A stretch of 64,000 nucleotides of DNA from Vibrio sp. SCSIO 43136 (GCF_023716565.1 NZ_CP071849.1:1-64000), one strand, 5' to 3'. Numbered from the stretch's first letter, positions 16,415-26,951 are shown. Notes: generated from the sequence alone by a model not told the origin. Numbers and translations: made by a program.

Positions 16415-17626
16415 ATGCAATTGAAAATATCTATATCTAATCATCATAGACTAACATCCCATGTGGAAGCGTCTAAAAGGATAGATGTTGAAGGTGTGCA
16501 CGAATTAAGTGGCTATGATACGAAGTTATTACTCACCATTGGTCGGGATAAACAATGTGATTGGTATTTTCCAGACCCTGATAGAGTGATATCTGGAACT
16601 CATGCAAGAGTGCTTATTAGCCAAGGTTCTTTCTTTATCGAGGATATATCAACCAATGGTACCTTCCTAAATGGATCATTTAAACCAATAGGACAAGGTA
16701 TTAGGAGTAAGATAGTTGATGGTGATGTCATTAATATTGGAGACTATGAACTTAATGTTGAAATATTAGCAAGTATAAGACCAAGTCTAGACCATAGCTC
16801 ATTAACCAAGTCAAACCTTGCTCTCCACGAAAAGGGGACGGAAGAGCAATTTGGCGTTCCAGTTGATGCTTTGCTAAGCGATGCATTTTCTCCTCCTCAG
16901 CAAGTGAAGGGGTTGATACCAGAAGATTGGTTGGGGGAAGGTGAGGAAAAATCATCGATACCTAATGGACCTTTGCCCATCCATGCATCTGAAGAGATTC
17001 GTTATAACACCTTTGCGCAGCAACCAGAAAATAATGAAGCGATGACATTAGAGATGATGGCTTTTCTTAATGGGCTAGGTCTGGAACGTAAGGTGGTGCC
17101 AAATGAGTATTCCGAACAGTGGTGGCAGCAGTTGGGTGTAGTAACAAAAGACTTACTCGAAGGGGTGATGGCATCACTTCATCATCGCAATGTATTTAAA
17201 GAAAGTAGCCGCATCAACTTAACTACGTTTCAGCGAGCGGAGAATAATCCGTTGAAGTTTTCCGCCAATGTAGAAGATGCCATTTACAATTTGCTAGAAA
17301 GGAAAACCGCTGGTTTTTTGCCTCCAGAGAAGGCGGTAAAACAGGCTTTCTCTGACTTAGAACAGCATGACAAAGCCATGTTATTTGGTGTGAAAGGTGC
17401 TTTGTCAGGCGTTTTGGCAACATTAAGTCCAGAGAATATTTCGCACAAAAGCAAAGCTGAAAATGGCCTCTCAAGAAGTTTTGAATTTTTGATGTGGAAG
17501 AATCAATGGAAAACATATTGTTCCACTCATGATCAGTTAGAGAAAGAAATGAAAGTCGACAGTAATTTCTATATGGATGACTTTTCCAAAGCGTATCAAG
17601 AGAAAATAAATGGACGTAACACTTAA
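16415..17626 (+). CDS. tagH: FHA-domain protein of type VI secretion
   Basis: A 403-residue cytoplasmic protein with an N-terminal forkhead-associated domain (about residues 40-120) marked by TIGRDKQCDWYFPD, SGTHARV and the STNGTFLNG signature. The C-terminal 170 residues resemble the TagH domain. FHA domains bind phosphothreonine; in this pathway the FHA protein is the substrate and effector of PpkA. The gene heads the long plus-strand operon, and tssJ starts 11 bases after it with an AGGGAGGAG ribosome site. The 5' end is AT-rich, in keeping with its promoter. Confidence 0.9.
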   Translation: MQLKISISNHHRLTSHVEASKRIDVEGVHELSGYDTKLLLTIGRDKQCDWYFPDPDRVISGTHARVLISQGSFFIEDISTNGTFLNGSFKPIGQGIRSKIVDGDVINIGDYELNVEILASIRPSLDHSSLTKSNLALHEKGTEEQFGVPVDALLSDAFSPPQQVKGLIPEDWLGEGEEKSSIPNGPLPIHASEEIRYNTFAQQPENNEAMTLEMMAFLNGLGLERKVVPNEYSEQWWQQLGVVTKDLLEGVMASLHHRNVFKESSRINLTTFQRAENNPLKFSANVEDAIYNLLERKTAGFLPPEKAVKQAFSDLEQHDKAMLFGVKGALSGVLATLSPENISHKSKAENGLSRSFEFLMWKNQWKTYCSTHDQLEKEMKVDSNFYMDDFSKAYQEKINGRNT

Positions 17627-17637
17627 AGGGAGGAGAT

Positions 17638-18102
17638 ATGAGGCTTATAACTAAACTGATAGTGGTTTTAATCGTCGGAACATTGTTTTGGGGGTGTTCA
17701 GTAGCAAACTACGTAGTAGAGCCCTATGCAAAGTTAAGGTTTGAAACTGCAGATAATATTAATCCAGACATGAATGGCCGCGCTTCTCCCGTCGTGGTTA
17801 GAATTTACGAATTATCATCGAGAACGTTATTTGATAGCCATGATTTCTTTACTCTTTTTGAGGGTGAGGAACAGGTGCTAGGTGCAAACTTAATTAATAG
17901 CACTGAGTTAGAGTTCGAGCCAGGAAAAAATTATGACTTTGATCTAACACTAAAACCAGGTGTTCGTTATGCGGGTATTTTGGTGGCTTTTAGAGATATT
18001 GATGCCGCCAGTTGGCGAGAAGTCGTAGAAATAGAACCTACTGAATACAAGACTTTTGATGTTCACGTAGGAGAATTATCGGTGTTTGTTAATAACCCTT
18101 GA
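17638..18102 (+). CDS. tssJ: TssJ outer-membrane lipoprotein
   Basis: A 154-residue lipoprotein of the type VI membrane complex. The signal peptide ends in LFWGC with the lipidated Cys at position 20. The mature part is a beta-sandwich with the typical RVRI-like strand VVVRIYELSS and a loop that contacts TssM. No Asp follows the Cys, so outer-membrane sorting is expected. The tssK gene starts 22 bases downstream. Confidence 0.92.
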   Translation: MRLITKLIVVLIVGTLFWGCSVANYVVEPYAKLRFETADNINPDMNGRASPVVVRIYELSSRTLFDSHDFFTLFEGEEQVLGANLINSTELEFEPGKNYDFDLTLKPGVRYAGILVAFRDIDAASWREVVEIEPTEYKTFDVHVGELSVFVNNP

Positions 18103-18124
18103 TGTCAGTAAGAAGTTAATCGAA

Positions 18125-19453
18125 ATGAGTGATTACAGTCGCGTGGTATGGAGCGAAGGAATGTTCTTGCGCCCTCAGCATTTTCAGCAGCAAGAGCGGA
18201 GCTTTAATTTTCAAATTAAACAATCTGTTCAGATGTACTCTAAGTATTATTGGGGTATCGACGACCTAGAATTGGATCTTAGTTTGCTAGGTAATGGCAA
18301 AGTTGGGGTCTTGAACGTTTCTGCCTGTTTTGAGGATGGCACTTCCATTCATAGTCCGGTTAGGGATGGCCTACCAGCCCCATTGACACTACCTGCGAAC
18401 ACTCAAGATCAAATAGTGTACCTTGCGCTGCCAATGGATAAGGCTCGCAATATTAATATCTCTCATGCAGAAGATGATATAACCCGCTACCACTTTCAAG
18501 ATCATGACGTCATTGATACCACCATGGGTGCTGGTGCAATGGAAATGTTACAGCTTGCAGGAGTCCGATTGGAGCTCAAGTTGGGTAGTGAGAGTCTGAC
18601 GGGGTATTACTCAATTCCACTGGTGAAAGTCACTCAAATCAACGATCAAGGCCAAGTTTTATTGGATGAAAGCTTTATCCCACCATGGTTGAACGTAAAA
18701 ACGAATGCCTCCTTACAAAGTGCTCTGACGCAGATTTTAGGTGCAATCCGACACAGGGCAGATGCTTTGGCGGCTCGTATAGGTGCGGGCCAAGGTAGTG
18801 CCAGTTCTATTGCCGATTTCTTAATGCTCCAGTTACTTAATCGATATGATGCATTGCTCGTACATCTTATCGAAGTAGACGGGGTTCACCCACAAGCTTT
18901 GTTTAAGGAGCTGTTGAGCCTTGCGGGCGAAATGGCTACGTTTGCCGACAAGAGCAAACGCGTTTCCACATTACCAGTATACAAACACGAATCTTTAACG
19001 AGAGCCTTCACCGAGGTCATGTCTCTGCTCAATCAATACGTGGGGACCGTGCTTGAGCAGACTGCGGTCTTACTCCCTATCGAAAAGACCAATTTTGGGA
19101 TTTTTGTGGTTCAAATCATAGATAAACAGATGCTCGATCAAGGTGAATTTGTCCTTGCGGTAAACGCGAGTATTCCAGCTGAAGAGCTACGTTCTCGCTT
19201 CCCCGCCCAAATCAAAATTGGTCCTGTTGAGCATATTCGTGAGCTAGTAAACAACCAACTCTCGGGTATTTCTCTAGAGGATCTGCCAGTGGCTCCACGC
19301 CAAATTCCTTATTTGGCAGGTTATAGCTACTTCAAACTAAGCCCCAGCAGTGAGTATTGGCATCGGTTAAAGACCAGTGGAGGCCTGGCTATGCACGTGT
19401 CAGGTCAGTACCCAGACTTGGATCTTCAAGTTTGGTCTATCGCTCAACAGTAA
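18125..19453 (+). CDS. tssK: TssK baseplate connector
   Basis: A 442-residue cytoplasmic protein that links the phage-like baseplate to the membrane complex. The family N-terminus is clear (VVWSEGMFLRPQHFQQQER), and the C-terminal head domain ends with LDLQVWSIAQQ. The start at 18125 gives the usual MSDYSRVVW N-terminus; an in-frame ATG at 18086 would overlap tssJ and is rejected. Length is normal for the family. Confidence 0.95.
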   Translation: MSDYSRVVWSEGMFLRPQHFQQQERSFNFQIKQSVQMYSKYYWGIDDLELDLSLLGNGKVGVLNVSACFEDGTSIHSPVRDGLPAPLTLPANTQDQIVYLALPMDKARNINISHAEDDITRYHFQDHDVIDTTMGAGAMEMLQLAGVRLELKLGSESLTGYYSIPLVKVTQINDQGQVLLDESFIPPWLNVKTNASLQSALTQILGAIRHRADALAARIGAGQGSASSIADFLMLQLLNRYDALLVHLIEVDGVHPQALFKELLSLAGEMATFADKSKRVSTLPVYKHESLTRAFTEVMSLLNQYVGTVLEQTAVLLPIEKTNFGIFVVQIIDKQMLDQGEFVLAVNASIPAEELRSRFPAQIKIGPVEHIRELVNNQLSGISLEDLPVAPRQIPYLAGYSYFKLSPSSEYWHRLKTSGGLAMHVSGQYPDLDLQVWSIAQQ

Positions 19454-19470
19454 ACTGACAGGAATTTTTA

Positions 19471-20769
19471 ATGTCTGATATGACCATTTTAAAACCCACC
19501 CCGGGCAGGCGCAGTGCGGTGCTTTCAGATTCGAGTCCAGAAAGCCGTACTCAATCTCGCACTAAAGGTACTGTCTTGTCGCCAAACTTAAGAGAGCAGA
19601 TGCAGCGAAGCAAACATCTTAATTTAGCTGCTAACCCTCTCGTTGAAGAGGCGAATGGACTGTTCACTATGATTGGGCAGATACGATGTACAGAAGACCA
19701 TCAGGATGTTCCTAGCTTGCGTCAGGCGTTCATTAACAAGATTAATGGCTATGAAAGCGCACTAAGAGCATTGCGCATTGATAGCAATGTTATCGAATCG
19801 GCGCGTTACTGTTTGTGCTCTGCAGCGGATGAGGCAGTACTCAACACCCACTGGGGAGAAAGCTCGATTTGGTCAAGCGACAGTCTACTTTCTATTTTTC
19901 ATTCGCAGACGGTTGGCGGTGAACATTTTTTTAATCTGTTGGATGACTCGATAGCGAATCCCCATGGTCAGGAGGAGTTATTGGAGCTTCAATATATCTG
20001 CTTATCCTTGGGGTTTGTTGGAAAAATGCGCATCGAAAAAAATGGCGAAAGTCAGTTAGAGGATTATCGTCAGCGGGCATATGAACGCCTCAAGCTCATT
20101 CAGGGGGAAGTTATCGATGTATTGTCTGACGGCAAACACGGTTCTGGCTCCGCAATTGGAGAGTCGTTAAAAGGGATACCTAGCTGGGTCACTGTGAGTG
20201 GTTTTGGCGTGCTGCTGCTTTCCATCTATATGGGGTACAGCTATGCATTGAATAGTTACTCTGACGGCGTATTTAATCAAATCACAAGACTTGTCTCACC
20301 GCCTAAGCAGCATCTGGTTTCCAATGCTAACCAAGAAGTAATGAATGCGATGCAACAGCGTTTAAGCACTGAAATCGATATGGGGTTATTGAGCTTGGTA
20401 GATCTGGGTGACCGAATTCGGTTAACCATCAATTCACATGAGCTCTTTGCCGCTGGTGACGCTGAAGTGAAGTCTTCATTTATGCCAATTATTCAGAAAG
20501 TTGCTCGGGTTCTAGAGTCCACTAAAGGACGGCTGCTCATTACTGGCCATACCGACGACCAGCCCATATTTACCAGCCGATACCCTTCCAATTGGCACCT
20601 GTCTTTAGCAAGAGCCAACGCTGTGGCAAACCTGATGTCAGTTGGGTCGACCTTGCAAGGTCGCTTGTGGCCGGAAGGAAAAGGAGACTCCGAACCATTA
20701 GGTCCCAATGGTAGTGAAGCGGAGCGGGCGAAAAATCGCCGGGTTGAAATTGACCTTTTGGTGCAGTGA
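19471..20769 (+). CDS. tssL: TssL with C-terminal OmpA-like domain
   Basis: A 432-residue inner-membrane protein. The DotU/TssL cytoplasmic domain occupies about residues 45-220 (ARYCLCSAADEAVL, LQYICLSLGFVGKMR), then one membrane helix at about 243-262, and a periplasmic OmpA-like domain that binds peptidoglycan (TGHTDDQP, LSLARANAVANLM, NRRVEIDLL). This is the extended type of TssL that anchors the complex to the cell wall without a separate TagL. An in-frame ATG at codon 4 is an equally good start. It overlaps or abuts tssM. Confidence 0.95.
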   Translation: MSDMTILKPTPGRRSAVLSDSSPESRTQSRTKGTVLSPNLREQMQRSKHLNLAANPLVEEANGLFTMIGQIRCTEDHQDVPSLRQAFINKINGYESALRALRIDSNVIESARYCLCSAADEAVLNTHWGESSIWSSDSLLSIFHSQTVGGEHFFNLLDDSIANPHGQEELLELQYICLSLGFVGKMRIEKNGESQLEDYRQRAYERLKLIQGEVIDVLSDGKHGSGSAIGESLKGIPSWVTVSGFGVLLLSIYMGYSYALNSYSDGVFNQITRLVSPPKQHLVSNANQEVMNAMQQRLSTEIDMGLLSLVDLGDRIRLTINSHELFAAGDAEVKSSFMPIIQKVARVLESTKGRLLITGHTDDQPIFTSRYPSNWHLSLARANAVANLMSVGSTLQGRLWPEGKGDSEPLGPNGSEAERAKNRRVEIDLLVQ

Positions 20770-20786
20770 GTCGAAGGATAGTTATT

Positions 20787-23700
20787 ATGTTTAGCGCTTT
20801 ATATTATTTACGTACCATGCCGTGGCTCAAATCCACTTGGTTTATAACCCTGATCGGTTTTCTAGCGATTAGCTTTTTGATCTGGTTTGGTGGCCCCTTA
20901 TTGTCAATCGCCGAAGTCTCTCCTTTAGCTTCTACCAAAGTGCGCCTAGCCGTCATCGTTACTTTGCTACTGTTATTTCTAGTCGCCAAAGTATGGACAT
21001 ACAGTCGCCGTAAAAAACAAGAAAATCAGGCCGTAGACTCGTTATTGAGTGGTGAAGATCAAGGGAATTTCGACCAAGAAAGTGCTCATGAAATAGAGAC
21101 GCTGAAAGATCGAATTATTTCCGCTCTAGATGTCTTAAAAAGATCGAATTTAGCCAAGGGAAATGGTCTTTATCACTTACCTTGGTACATCCTTATTGGG
21201 CCGCCAGGCACAGGAAAAACAACACTATTACAAAACTCTGGCCTCGATTTTCCGTTGGAAGACAAATTAGGCAGTGATCCATTGTCGGGGATTGGTGGGA
21301 CTCGATACTGTGATTGGTGGTTTACCAATAAAGCGGTATTAATCGATACCGCTGGCCGATACACCACCCAAGATAGTCACAGCAAAAAAGATGCGGGAGC
21401 TTGGCTTGGCTTTTTAGGATTGTTGAAGAAATACCGAACTAGACGTCCCATTAATGGGGTGGTGGTGACCATCAGTCTCGCCAGTTTGATCAAGCAAACT
21501 CGCACAGAACGCAATTTACATGCTCGTGCAATCAAAGTTCGAATTCAAGAGCTCAAAAACCAATTGGGTATGCAGTTTCCTGTCTACGTGATGCTAACTA
21601 AGGCCGATCTCATTGCAGGATTCAATGAGTATTTCTCGGACATGGACAGTAAAGATCGAGAGCAGGTTTGGGGGGCGACTTTTCCTGTCATTGCGGACGA
21701 TGACTCCACTGGTGTTGTCGGTCAGTTCAATAAAGAGTTCCACTCGCTGCTCAAGCGAATTCAGGCACGCCTTAACAAGCGGTTAGCCCAAGAACGAGAT
21801 ATTGATCGTCGAACCTTGATCCAGCAATTTCCGCAACAAATGCGCAGCTTGCAACCCATCATTGATGATTTCTTAAAGGAAAGTTTCTCTCCGAACGCTT
21901 ACGAAGAATCCCTGATGCTACGGGGTGTCTATATCGTCAGTGCGACTCAAGATGGACAACCGATTGATAGTGTGTTTGCTAATGTATCGACTGGTCTCAA
22001 ACTTGGTCATGTTCCTTTACATAGCCATAGCGGAGAAGCCAAAAGCTATTTCATTAAAGATCTACTTGAAGAGATCATTTTTCCAGAGCAATACATTGGT
22101 TCAGTCAATCGCCATCATCAGCAGCACACACTGTGGGTGCGAAGGGGCATTACCGCAGCTTGCACACTCGGTCTAGTTGTTTGCAGTGCACTCTGGCACC
22201 AAAGTTATGTGTGGAATAAACAATTAGTGCTGCAAAGTGAAAAAGCGGTGGCTGATTTCCAACAAATTGCGCCTTCAGGTTTAAGCTCCGATACTGATAT
22301 TTACTTGCTAGTTCAGTCTCTTAATGCGCTAAAGGCTTTTCCAGTAGCAAAAGAAAGTGCCCTGCTTGAACAAGATCAGTATCGCATGGGGTTATACCAA
22401 GGAGACAAACTTGGGCAACCTGCACAAGTGGCTTATCAGATGGCGCTTCAAGGGTACTTTTCTCAGTTCTTGACTTCAGCGTTAGAGGCAGAGATTGCTC
22501 ACAATAGAGAGTATCTTGAATATCTGTATGAATCTTTGAAAACCTACCTAATGCTCTATGAGGTAGAACATAGAGATCTGGAGCAAGTTTATGGTTGGTT
22601 TGAACTCTATTTCGAGAATCAATTTCCAGGCGCTATCAATGAGTCAATGCGCCATGATTTGATGCGTCATACCAAGAGTTTGTTTGAGTATGAACTGCCT
22701 TTCAACCGCCAAAACAACCAAGTTGTTGCTCAAGCCCGTCAAAGCCTTACTGACATTCCGTTAGCACAGCGTGCATACCAGCGATTGAAGATTGAATTTA
22801 CCTCTAGCTATGTTGCCAATTTTAAACTTGAAGATGTATTAGGTGCTCAGGGTCGTAGCATCATATCTCACCCTGAGGGGAGTTCATTAGCTATTCCTGG
22901 ACTGTATACCTACAACGGCTATTACAGCATCTTCAAAGTAGAAAACGCTAGAATCGTCAAACGGTTAATGGAAGACAGCTGGGTTTACGGTGACCGCCTC
23001 TCTATTGATGAAGATAGTGAAAAGGACGTGATGCGCTTAGTAGAGGCGCAGTATTTTGACGATTACATCGAACATTGGCGGGCTTTTATCGATGAGATTG
23101 CTATCAAATCTTATGCATCGGCCAAAGACGGTGAGATGGTTATCGGTGGCCTGATAAGCCATGAGCAACCAATTTCTGAGCTAATTGTTGCAATGCAAAA
23201 AGAGCTGAGATTGACTCAAACACCTACCAGTAATCCAGATTTACTAGATAAAGCGGCGGACATTGCCAAGAAAACTAATAAAGATCGCATCAATCGCTTC
23301 TTGCCAAATAAAGGTGATCTCACCTCTGAATTCATGCCTGAAAGTGAGGTTGAACTTGCTTTTGCTCCTCTGTTGGCGATTTCGAGTGCTGACCTTGAGG
23401 AGGTCCAGCTCACTTTACAAAAGTTGCGAGATTACCTAGGCCTTCTTTCTGAGTCGGACAACAAGCAAGCCTATGTCAGCCTGATTTCTGATGCCGAACA
23501 AATAGATCTCAGTAATTCTCTTAAACGTGGTCAAAAGATCTTGCCATCGCCATTTTCTGGTTGGATGAGCGATCTAGCCACACAAACCTCCAGCATTGCC
23601 AAGCAGGGAGCTCAAGTCCATCTAAGTGCTATTTGGCAAGACAGTGTATACAAAGAATACAAACGTACCATTCGCGGCAAATACCCGTTCAATCGCAACA

Positions 23701-24308
23701 CAAACCGTGAGGTTCGACTTAAGGACTTCAGTCGTTTCTTTGGATATGGCGGCACCATGGATAAGTTTTTTAATGACTATCTAAAATCTTCGGTGGATAC
23801 CAGCAAAAAACGTTGGACCTTGGATAGAGCGGTCGGAATTAACCCGCAATCTCTAAAAGTTTTTAAGCACGCAAGGCGAATTAGAGACACGTACTTTATT
23901 CCGGGAACACAAACGCCCAAGGTCGCATTTTCTCTGAAACCTATGTTTTTAGACGCACACATTAGCAACTTCCGTTTTGAAATGGGTGAGCAGCAGATGG
24001 CTTATCGCCATGGCCCTCAGCGATCAACACACTTTGTATGGCCCACCGACTCTGGTGACTCAGAAGTACGGCTTTCGTTCGTTCCTCCAAAATCTGGATA
24101 TTCAATATCAGAGAGCTATGCGGGAGATTGGGGGCTGTTCCGATTACTTGATCGAGTGGCTGAGGATAGACCATCGAGCATCAAAGATAACGTTCTCGAA
24201 ATTGCCGTGAAAGGTAATACAGCCATGTTGAAGCTTCAGCCTGAATCGAGCAATAACCCATTTTGGGCGAGAGATTTAACGAGGTTTTCATGTGCACCGA
24301 CACTTTAG
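20787..24308 (+). CDS. tssM: TssM (IcmF) inner-membrane core
   Basis: A protein of about 1173 residues that spans the periplasm and contacts TssJ and TssL. Two membrane helices lie near residues 13-33 and 47-67, a cytoplasmic NTPase domain with Walker A GPPGTGKTT at about residue 138, a third helix near 455-475, and a long periplasmic part. The GTG at 20766 overlaps the tssL stop; the ATG at 20787 with AAGGA upstream gives the more usual N-terminus and is preferred. The intact Walker motif suggests an NTP-hydrolysing version. Confidence 0.95.
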   Translation: MFSALYYLRTMPWLKSTWFITLIGFLAISFLIWFGGPLLSIAEVSPLASTKVRLAVIVTLLLLFLVAKVWTYSRRKKQENQAVDSLLSGEDQGNFDQESAHEIETLKDRIISALDVLKRSNLAKGNGLYHLPWYILIGPPGTGKTTLLQNSGLDFPLEDKLGSDPLSGIGGTRYCDWWFTNKAVLIDTAGRYTTQDSHSKKDAGAWLGFLGLLKKYRTRRPINGVVVTISLASLIKQTRTERNLHARAIKVRIQELKNQLGMQFPVYVMLTKADLIAGFNEYFSDMDSKDREQVWGATFPVIADDDSTGVVGQFNKEFHSLLKRIQARLNKRLAQERDIDRRTLIQQFPQQMRSLQPIIDDFLKESFSPNAYEESLMLRGVYIVSATQDGQPIDSVFANVSTGLKLGHVPLHSHSGEAKSYFIKDLLEEIIFPEQYIGSVNRHHQQHTLWVRRGITAACTLGLVVCSALWHQSYVWNKQLVLQSEKAVADFQQIAPSGLSSDTDIYLLVQSLNALKAFPVAKESALLEQDQYRMGLYQGDKLGQPAQVAYQMALQGYFSQFLTSALEAEIAHNREYLEYLYESLKTYLMLYEVEHRDLEQVYGWFELYFENQFPGAINESMRHDLMRHTKSLFEYELPFNRQNNQVVAQARQSLTDIPLAQRAYQRLKIEFTSSYVANFKLEDVLGAQGRSIISHPEGSSLAIPGLYTYNGYYSIFKVENARIVKRLMEDSWVYGDRLSIDEDSEKDVMRLVEAQYFDDYIEHWRAFIDEIAIKSYASAKDGEMVIGGLISHEQPISELIVAMQKELRLTQTPTSNPDLLDKAADIAKKTNKDRINRFLPNKGDLTSEFMPESEVELAFAPLLAISSADLEEVQLTLQKLRDYLGLLSESDNKQAYVSLISDAEQIDLSNSLKRGQKILPSPFSGWMSDLATQTSSIAKQGAQVHLSAIWQDSVYKEYKRTIRGKYPFNRNTNREVRLKDFSRFFGYGGTMDKFFNDYLKSSVDTSKKRWTLDRAVGINPQSLKVFKHARRIRDTYFIPGTQTPKVAFSLKPMFLDAHISNFRFEMGEQQMAYRHGPQRSTHFVWPTDSGDSEVRLSFVPPKSGYSISESYAGDWGLFRLLDRVAEDRPSSIKDNVLEIAVKGNTAMLKLQPESSNNPFWARDLTRFSCAPTL

Positions 24309-24979
24309 TTAACGTTGGCTACTACGGAAAAGTGCCAGCGCGAGGAGATTTCCTTCAACACACGCTGTCGGCTGAATTTGTCGAAATCTGGAGTGAATGG
24401 CTTCAAGCGGTTATTGCAGTCAGTAAAGAGCAAATGGAGGAGGCTTGGTTAGAACATTATCTTACCAGTCCTGTATGGCATTTTGCTTTATCTCCGGGGG
24501 TATGTGGAGAGTCTACTGTTGCAGGCAGTTTAATGCCGAGTGTCGATTCTGCTGGTCGCTATTTTTATTTTACTTTGGCGGCAGAGATTGCGGCGACACC
24601 TTTGAGCTTGTGGCAACAACGAGCTTGGAGTGTTGAGAGTGAGCGTAAAATCTTGAAATTACTAGATGATGACACGGATGTCGTGCGTTGGGCTAAGAGT
24701 TTAAATGGTGTTGATTGGTTTACCGAGTTGTCCACGTCTAAACGGCTTACCAACCTAGCACAGGGAGAGCGCAACTTGATATTTATGACAGATACCGATT
24801 TGAAGTCCGATGACATCCTAAGTTTCGAGCTATCGAACCAATACCAAGGGCGGCAATGCATTTGGTGGACCAACGGTTTAGAGGGGGCCAAAGAGACATG
24901 TGTGATAACAGAAAACCTCCCTTTAGTGAGTCAATTTGCCGCCATGATCGATGGTAAATGGGAGGCGTGGGGATGGTAG
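24290..24979 (+). CDS. tagF: TagF, type VI post-translational repressor
   Basis: A 229-residue cytoplasmic protein of the TagF/ImpM family, starting MCTDTLVNVGYYGKVPARGDF with the conserved G-YGKxPxxGDF block. In Pseudomonas, TagF blocks secretion until relieved by kinase-pathway signals, working on Fha. The start at 24290 overlaps the tssM end by 19 bases; the ATG at 24263 adds nine residues foreign to the family. Its neighbours pppA and fha fit this control role. Confidence 0.9.
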   Translation: MCTDTLVNVGYYGKVPARGDFLQHTLSAEFVEIWSEWLQAVIAVSKEQMEEAWLEHYLTSPVWHFALSPGVCGESTVAGSLMPSVDSAGRYFYFTLAAEIAATPLSLWQQRAWSVESERKILKLLDDDTDVVRWAKSLNGVDWFTELSTSKRLTNLAQGERNLIFMTDTDLKSDDILSFELSNQYQGRQCIWWTNGLEGAKETCVITENLPLVSQFAAMIDGKWEAWGW

Positions 24980-25794
24980 AAAACTATATGCTTTCCGGCG
25001 GCTACGATGGCGCTGAATGCTACGTCGAGACTTTTGCCAAAACGCACCCTGGGAAAGTTCGTTCTCATAATGAAGACGCAATATTGGATATGAGCCAACA
25101 AGGGGTGTGGGTGGTTGCCGATGGTATGGGTGGGCATGAAGCAGGAAATATTGCGAGCCAGATGGTGGTTGAAGCTATTTCGAAGTGCGTTGAAGAAACA
25201 CCAGCATCGACCTTGAGTATCGACCACCTTAGAGAGGTTCTGATTTCAGTGAATCAGCAAGTTAGCCAGTACGCAAGTGACAACTTAGACAACAAAGTTA
25301 TGGGCAGCACCGTGGTGGTGCTACTCATTCAAAACTCACATTTTCATTGTTTATGGGTTGGCGATAGTCGCATGTACCTGAAGCGAGCGGGTCGCTTGAG
25401 GCAAAAGACCAGAGATCATAGCCAGGTAATGGAATTATTGGAACAAGGCCTGATTGGGCTGCATGAAGTAGAAAACCACCCTTTGTCCAACGTGATTACT
25501 CGAGCAGTAGGTGTTAGCGACTATCTGGTGATCGACCAAGTATCGGGACAAATCGCTCCGGGAGATACCTTTCTGCTTTGTTCTGATGGAGTAACAGATG
25601 AGTTAAATGACACCGAGTTATTGAGCTGCATTGGTGAGAACAGCTTATCTAATATCGGGTTGACCTTGATGCAGTCAGTGCTCTCCAAAGGGGCCAGAGA
25701 CAATGTGAGTTGTGTATTGGTTAAGGTCTGTGGTCACCCACAAGCGAGAGAAGTACTTACCGATACGTTGCCAGTATTTCTTAATCAGGGCTGA
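24973..25794 (+). CDS. pppA: PppA phosphatase of the type VI system
   Basis: A 273-residue PP2C-type phosphatase that opposes PpkA by removing phosphate from the FHA protein. The metal-binding motifs are intact: RSHNEDAI, VVADGMGGHEAG, WVGDSRMYL, LLCSDGVTDEL and ARDNVSCV. It overlaps tagF by 7 bases (ATGGTAG), and GGAGG lies upstream of the chosen ATG. The earlier ATG at 24958 would add five residues. The overlap implies translational coupling of TagF and PppA. Confidence 0.93.
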   Translation: MVENYMLSGGYDGAECYVETFAKTHPGKVRSHNEDAILDMSQQGVWVVADGMGGHEAGNIASQMVVEAISKCVEETPASTLSIDHLREVLISVNQQVSQYASDNLDNKVMGSTVVVLLIQNSHFHCLWVGDSRMYLKRAGRLRQKTRDHSQVMELLEQGLIGLHEVENHPLSNVITRAVGVSDYLVIDQVSGQIAPGDTFLLCSDGVTDELNDTELLSCIGENSLSNIGLTLMQSVLSKGARDNVSCVLVKVCGHPQAREVLTDTLPVFLNQG

Positions 25795-25805
25795 GGAATA
25801 TCTTT

Positions 25806-26915
25806 ATGTTAAAGCAACTTATCGGCATAGAAGAGTCCGCCATCACCCAAAACATTATTGAAGAATCTCCGAGTGGTGAGGATCCTCGAACCGACACCTC
25901 ACCAGCCTCGGTCTACTTCAATTTAAAGGATGTTAGAAACTCAGCTCGTGCGTTGGAACGCAGTGCATTGGTGGATAACGAACCTCTGTTGGCATTTGCC
26001 CATGAATGGGACCCGATTATTGAGCAAGTGCCACAGGTGTTGGCGACACAATGTAAAGATCTAGAACTGACCGCATGGCTGATTGAAGCGCTGGTGCGTC
26101 GTTTTGGGTTTAAAGGTTTGACATGTGGTTTCAATATTGCTCGCAACTTGATCGAGCATCACTGGGAAACGGTTTATCCGCTTCCGGATGAGGATGGATT
26201 AGAGACTCGTATTGCACCGCTAATTGGCCTTAACGGCTTTGATGGTGAAGGTACGCTGTTAATGCCAATCGCATGTATCCCATTGACCGAGTGCAACACA
26301 GAACAAGCCTACTCTCTTTGGGAATTTGAGCAAGCTTGTGAAGTAGAACGTTTAGAAGAAGCAAAGCGAAATCAGCGCTATCAGGCCGGTGCTGTCAAGT
26401 TGGAAGAGATTCAAGCATCAGTTGATGCATCTGCGCCGAATTTCTTTGCCGAAGCGATAGATGATGTGGACCATGCTCTCGAGTCTTACACTCAAATGAT
26501 CGCAGCCCTAGACAAGTTCTCAGGTGCTCCTCAGCCAAGTTCGCATATTGAAAAGCGACTGCTTGCGTGTAAAGAAGCGATGCTTTTTCTCGCACAAAAC
26601 AAGCTGGCTCAATGTGAGCTTGAGGCAGCGACTGAGCAAGCATCTAGCACTGTCGTCCAGGAAGAACATTCACCATCTCAGCCTAAGGCTGCTCCCCAGT
26701 TAACAGATCGCAATGAGGCGATCGATGAACTCAAAAAAATAGCGCGCTTTTTTAAAGCGACAGAGCCGCATTCTCCGATGGCATATGCGATCGAGCAAGT
26801 CGTGCGTTGGAGCGATCTGGCTTTACCCGATTTACTTCAAGAGTTGATCGTTGATAACGATGCGAGAGCTGGATATTTCCGATTGACCGGAATCAATCAA
26901 AAACACCAAGAGTAA
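25806..26915 (+). CDS. tssA: TssA (ImpA) baseplate/sheath assembly protein
   Basis: A 369-residue cytoplasmic protein with the ImpA N-terminal domain (SGEDPRTD, then a helical block to about residue 130 including LTAWLIEALVRRFGFKGL) and a shorter C-terminal part. TssA primes polymerisation of the tail tube and sheath. The linker at about 275-305 is rich in Gln, Ser and Pro and probably flexible. It is separated from pppA by 11 bases and from tssB by 36 bases. Confidence 0.9.
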   Translation: MLKQLIGIEESAITQNIIEESPSGEDPRTDTSPASVYFNLKDVRNSARALERSALVDNEPLLAFAHEWDPIIEQVPQVLATQCKDLELTAWLIEALVRRFGFKGLTCGFNIARNLIEHHWETVYPLPDEDGLETRIAPLIGLNGFDGEGTLLMPIACIPLTECNTEQAYSLWEFEQACEVERLEEAKRNQRYQAGAVKLEEIQASVDASAPNFFAEAIDDVDHALESYTQMIAALDKFSGAPQPSSHIEKRLLACKEAMLFLAQNKLAQCELEAATEQASSTVVQEEHSPSQPKAAPQLTDRNEAIDELKKIARFFKATEPHSPMAYAIEQVVRWSDLALPDLLQELIVDNDARAGYFRLTGINQKHQE

Positions 26916-26951
26916 CACTCAGTCAGTTGAATTAGAAAACAAGGAGAGTAT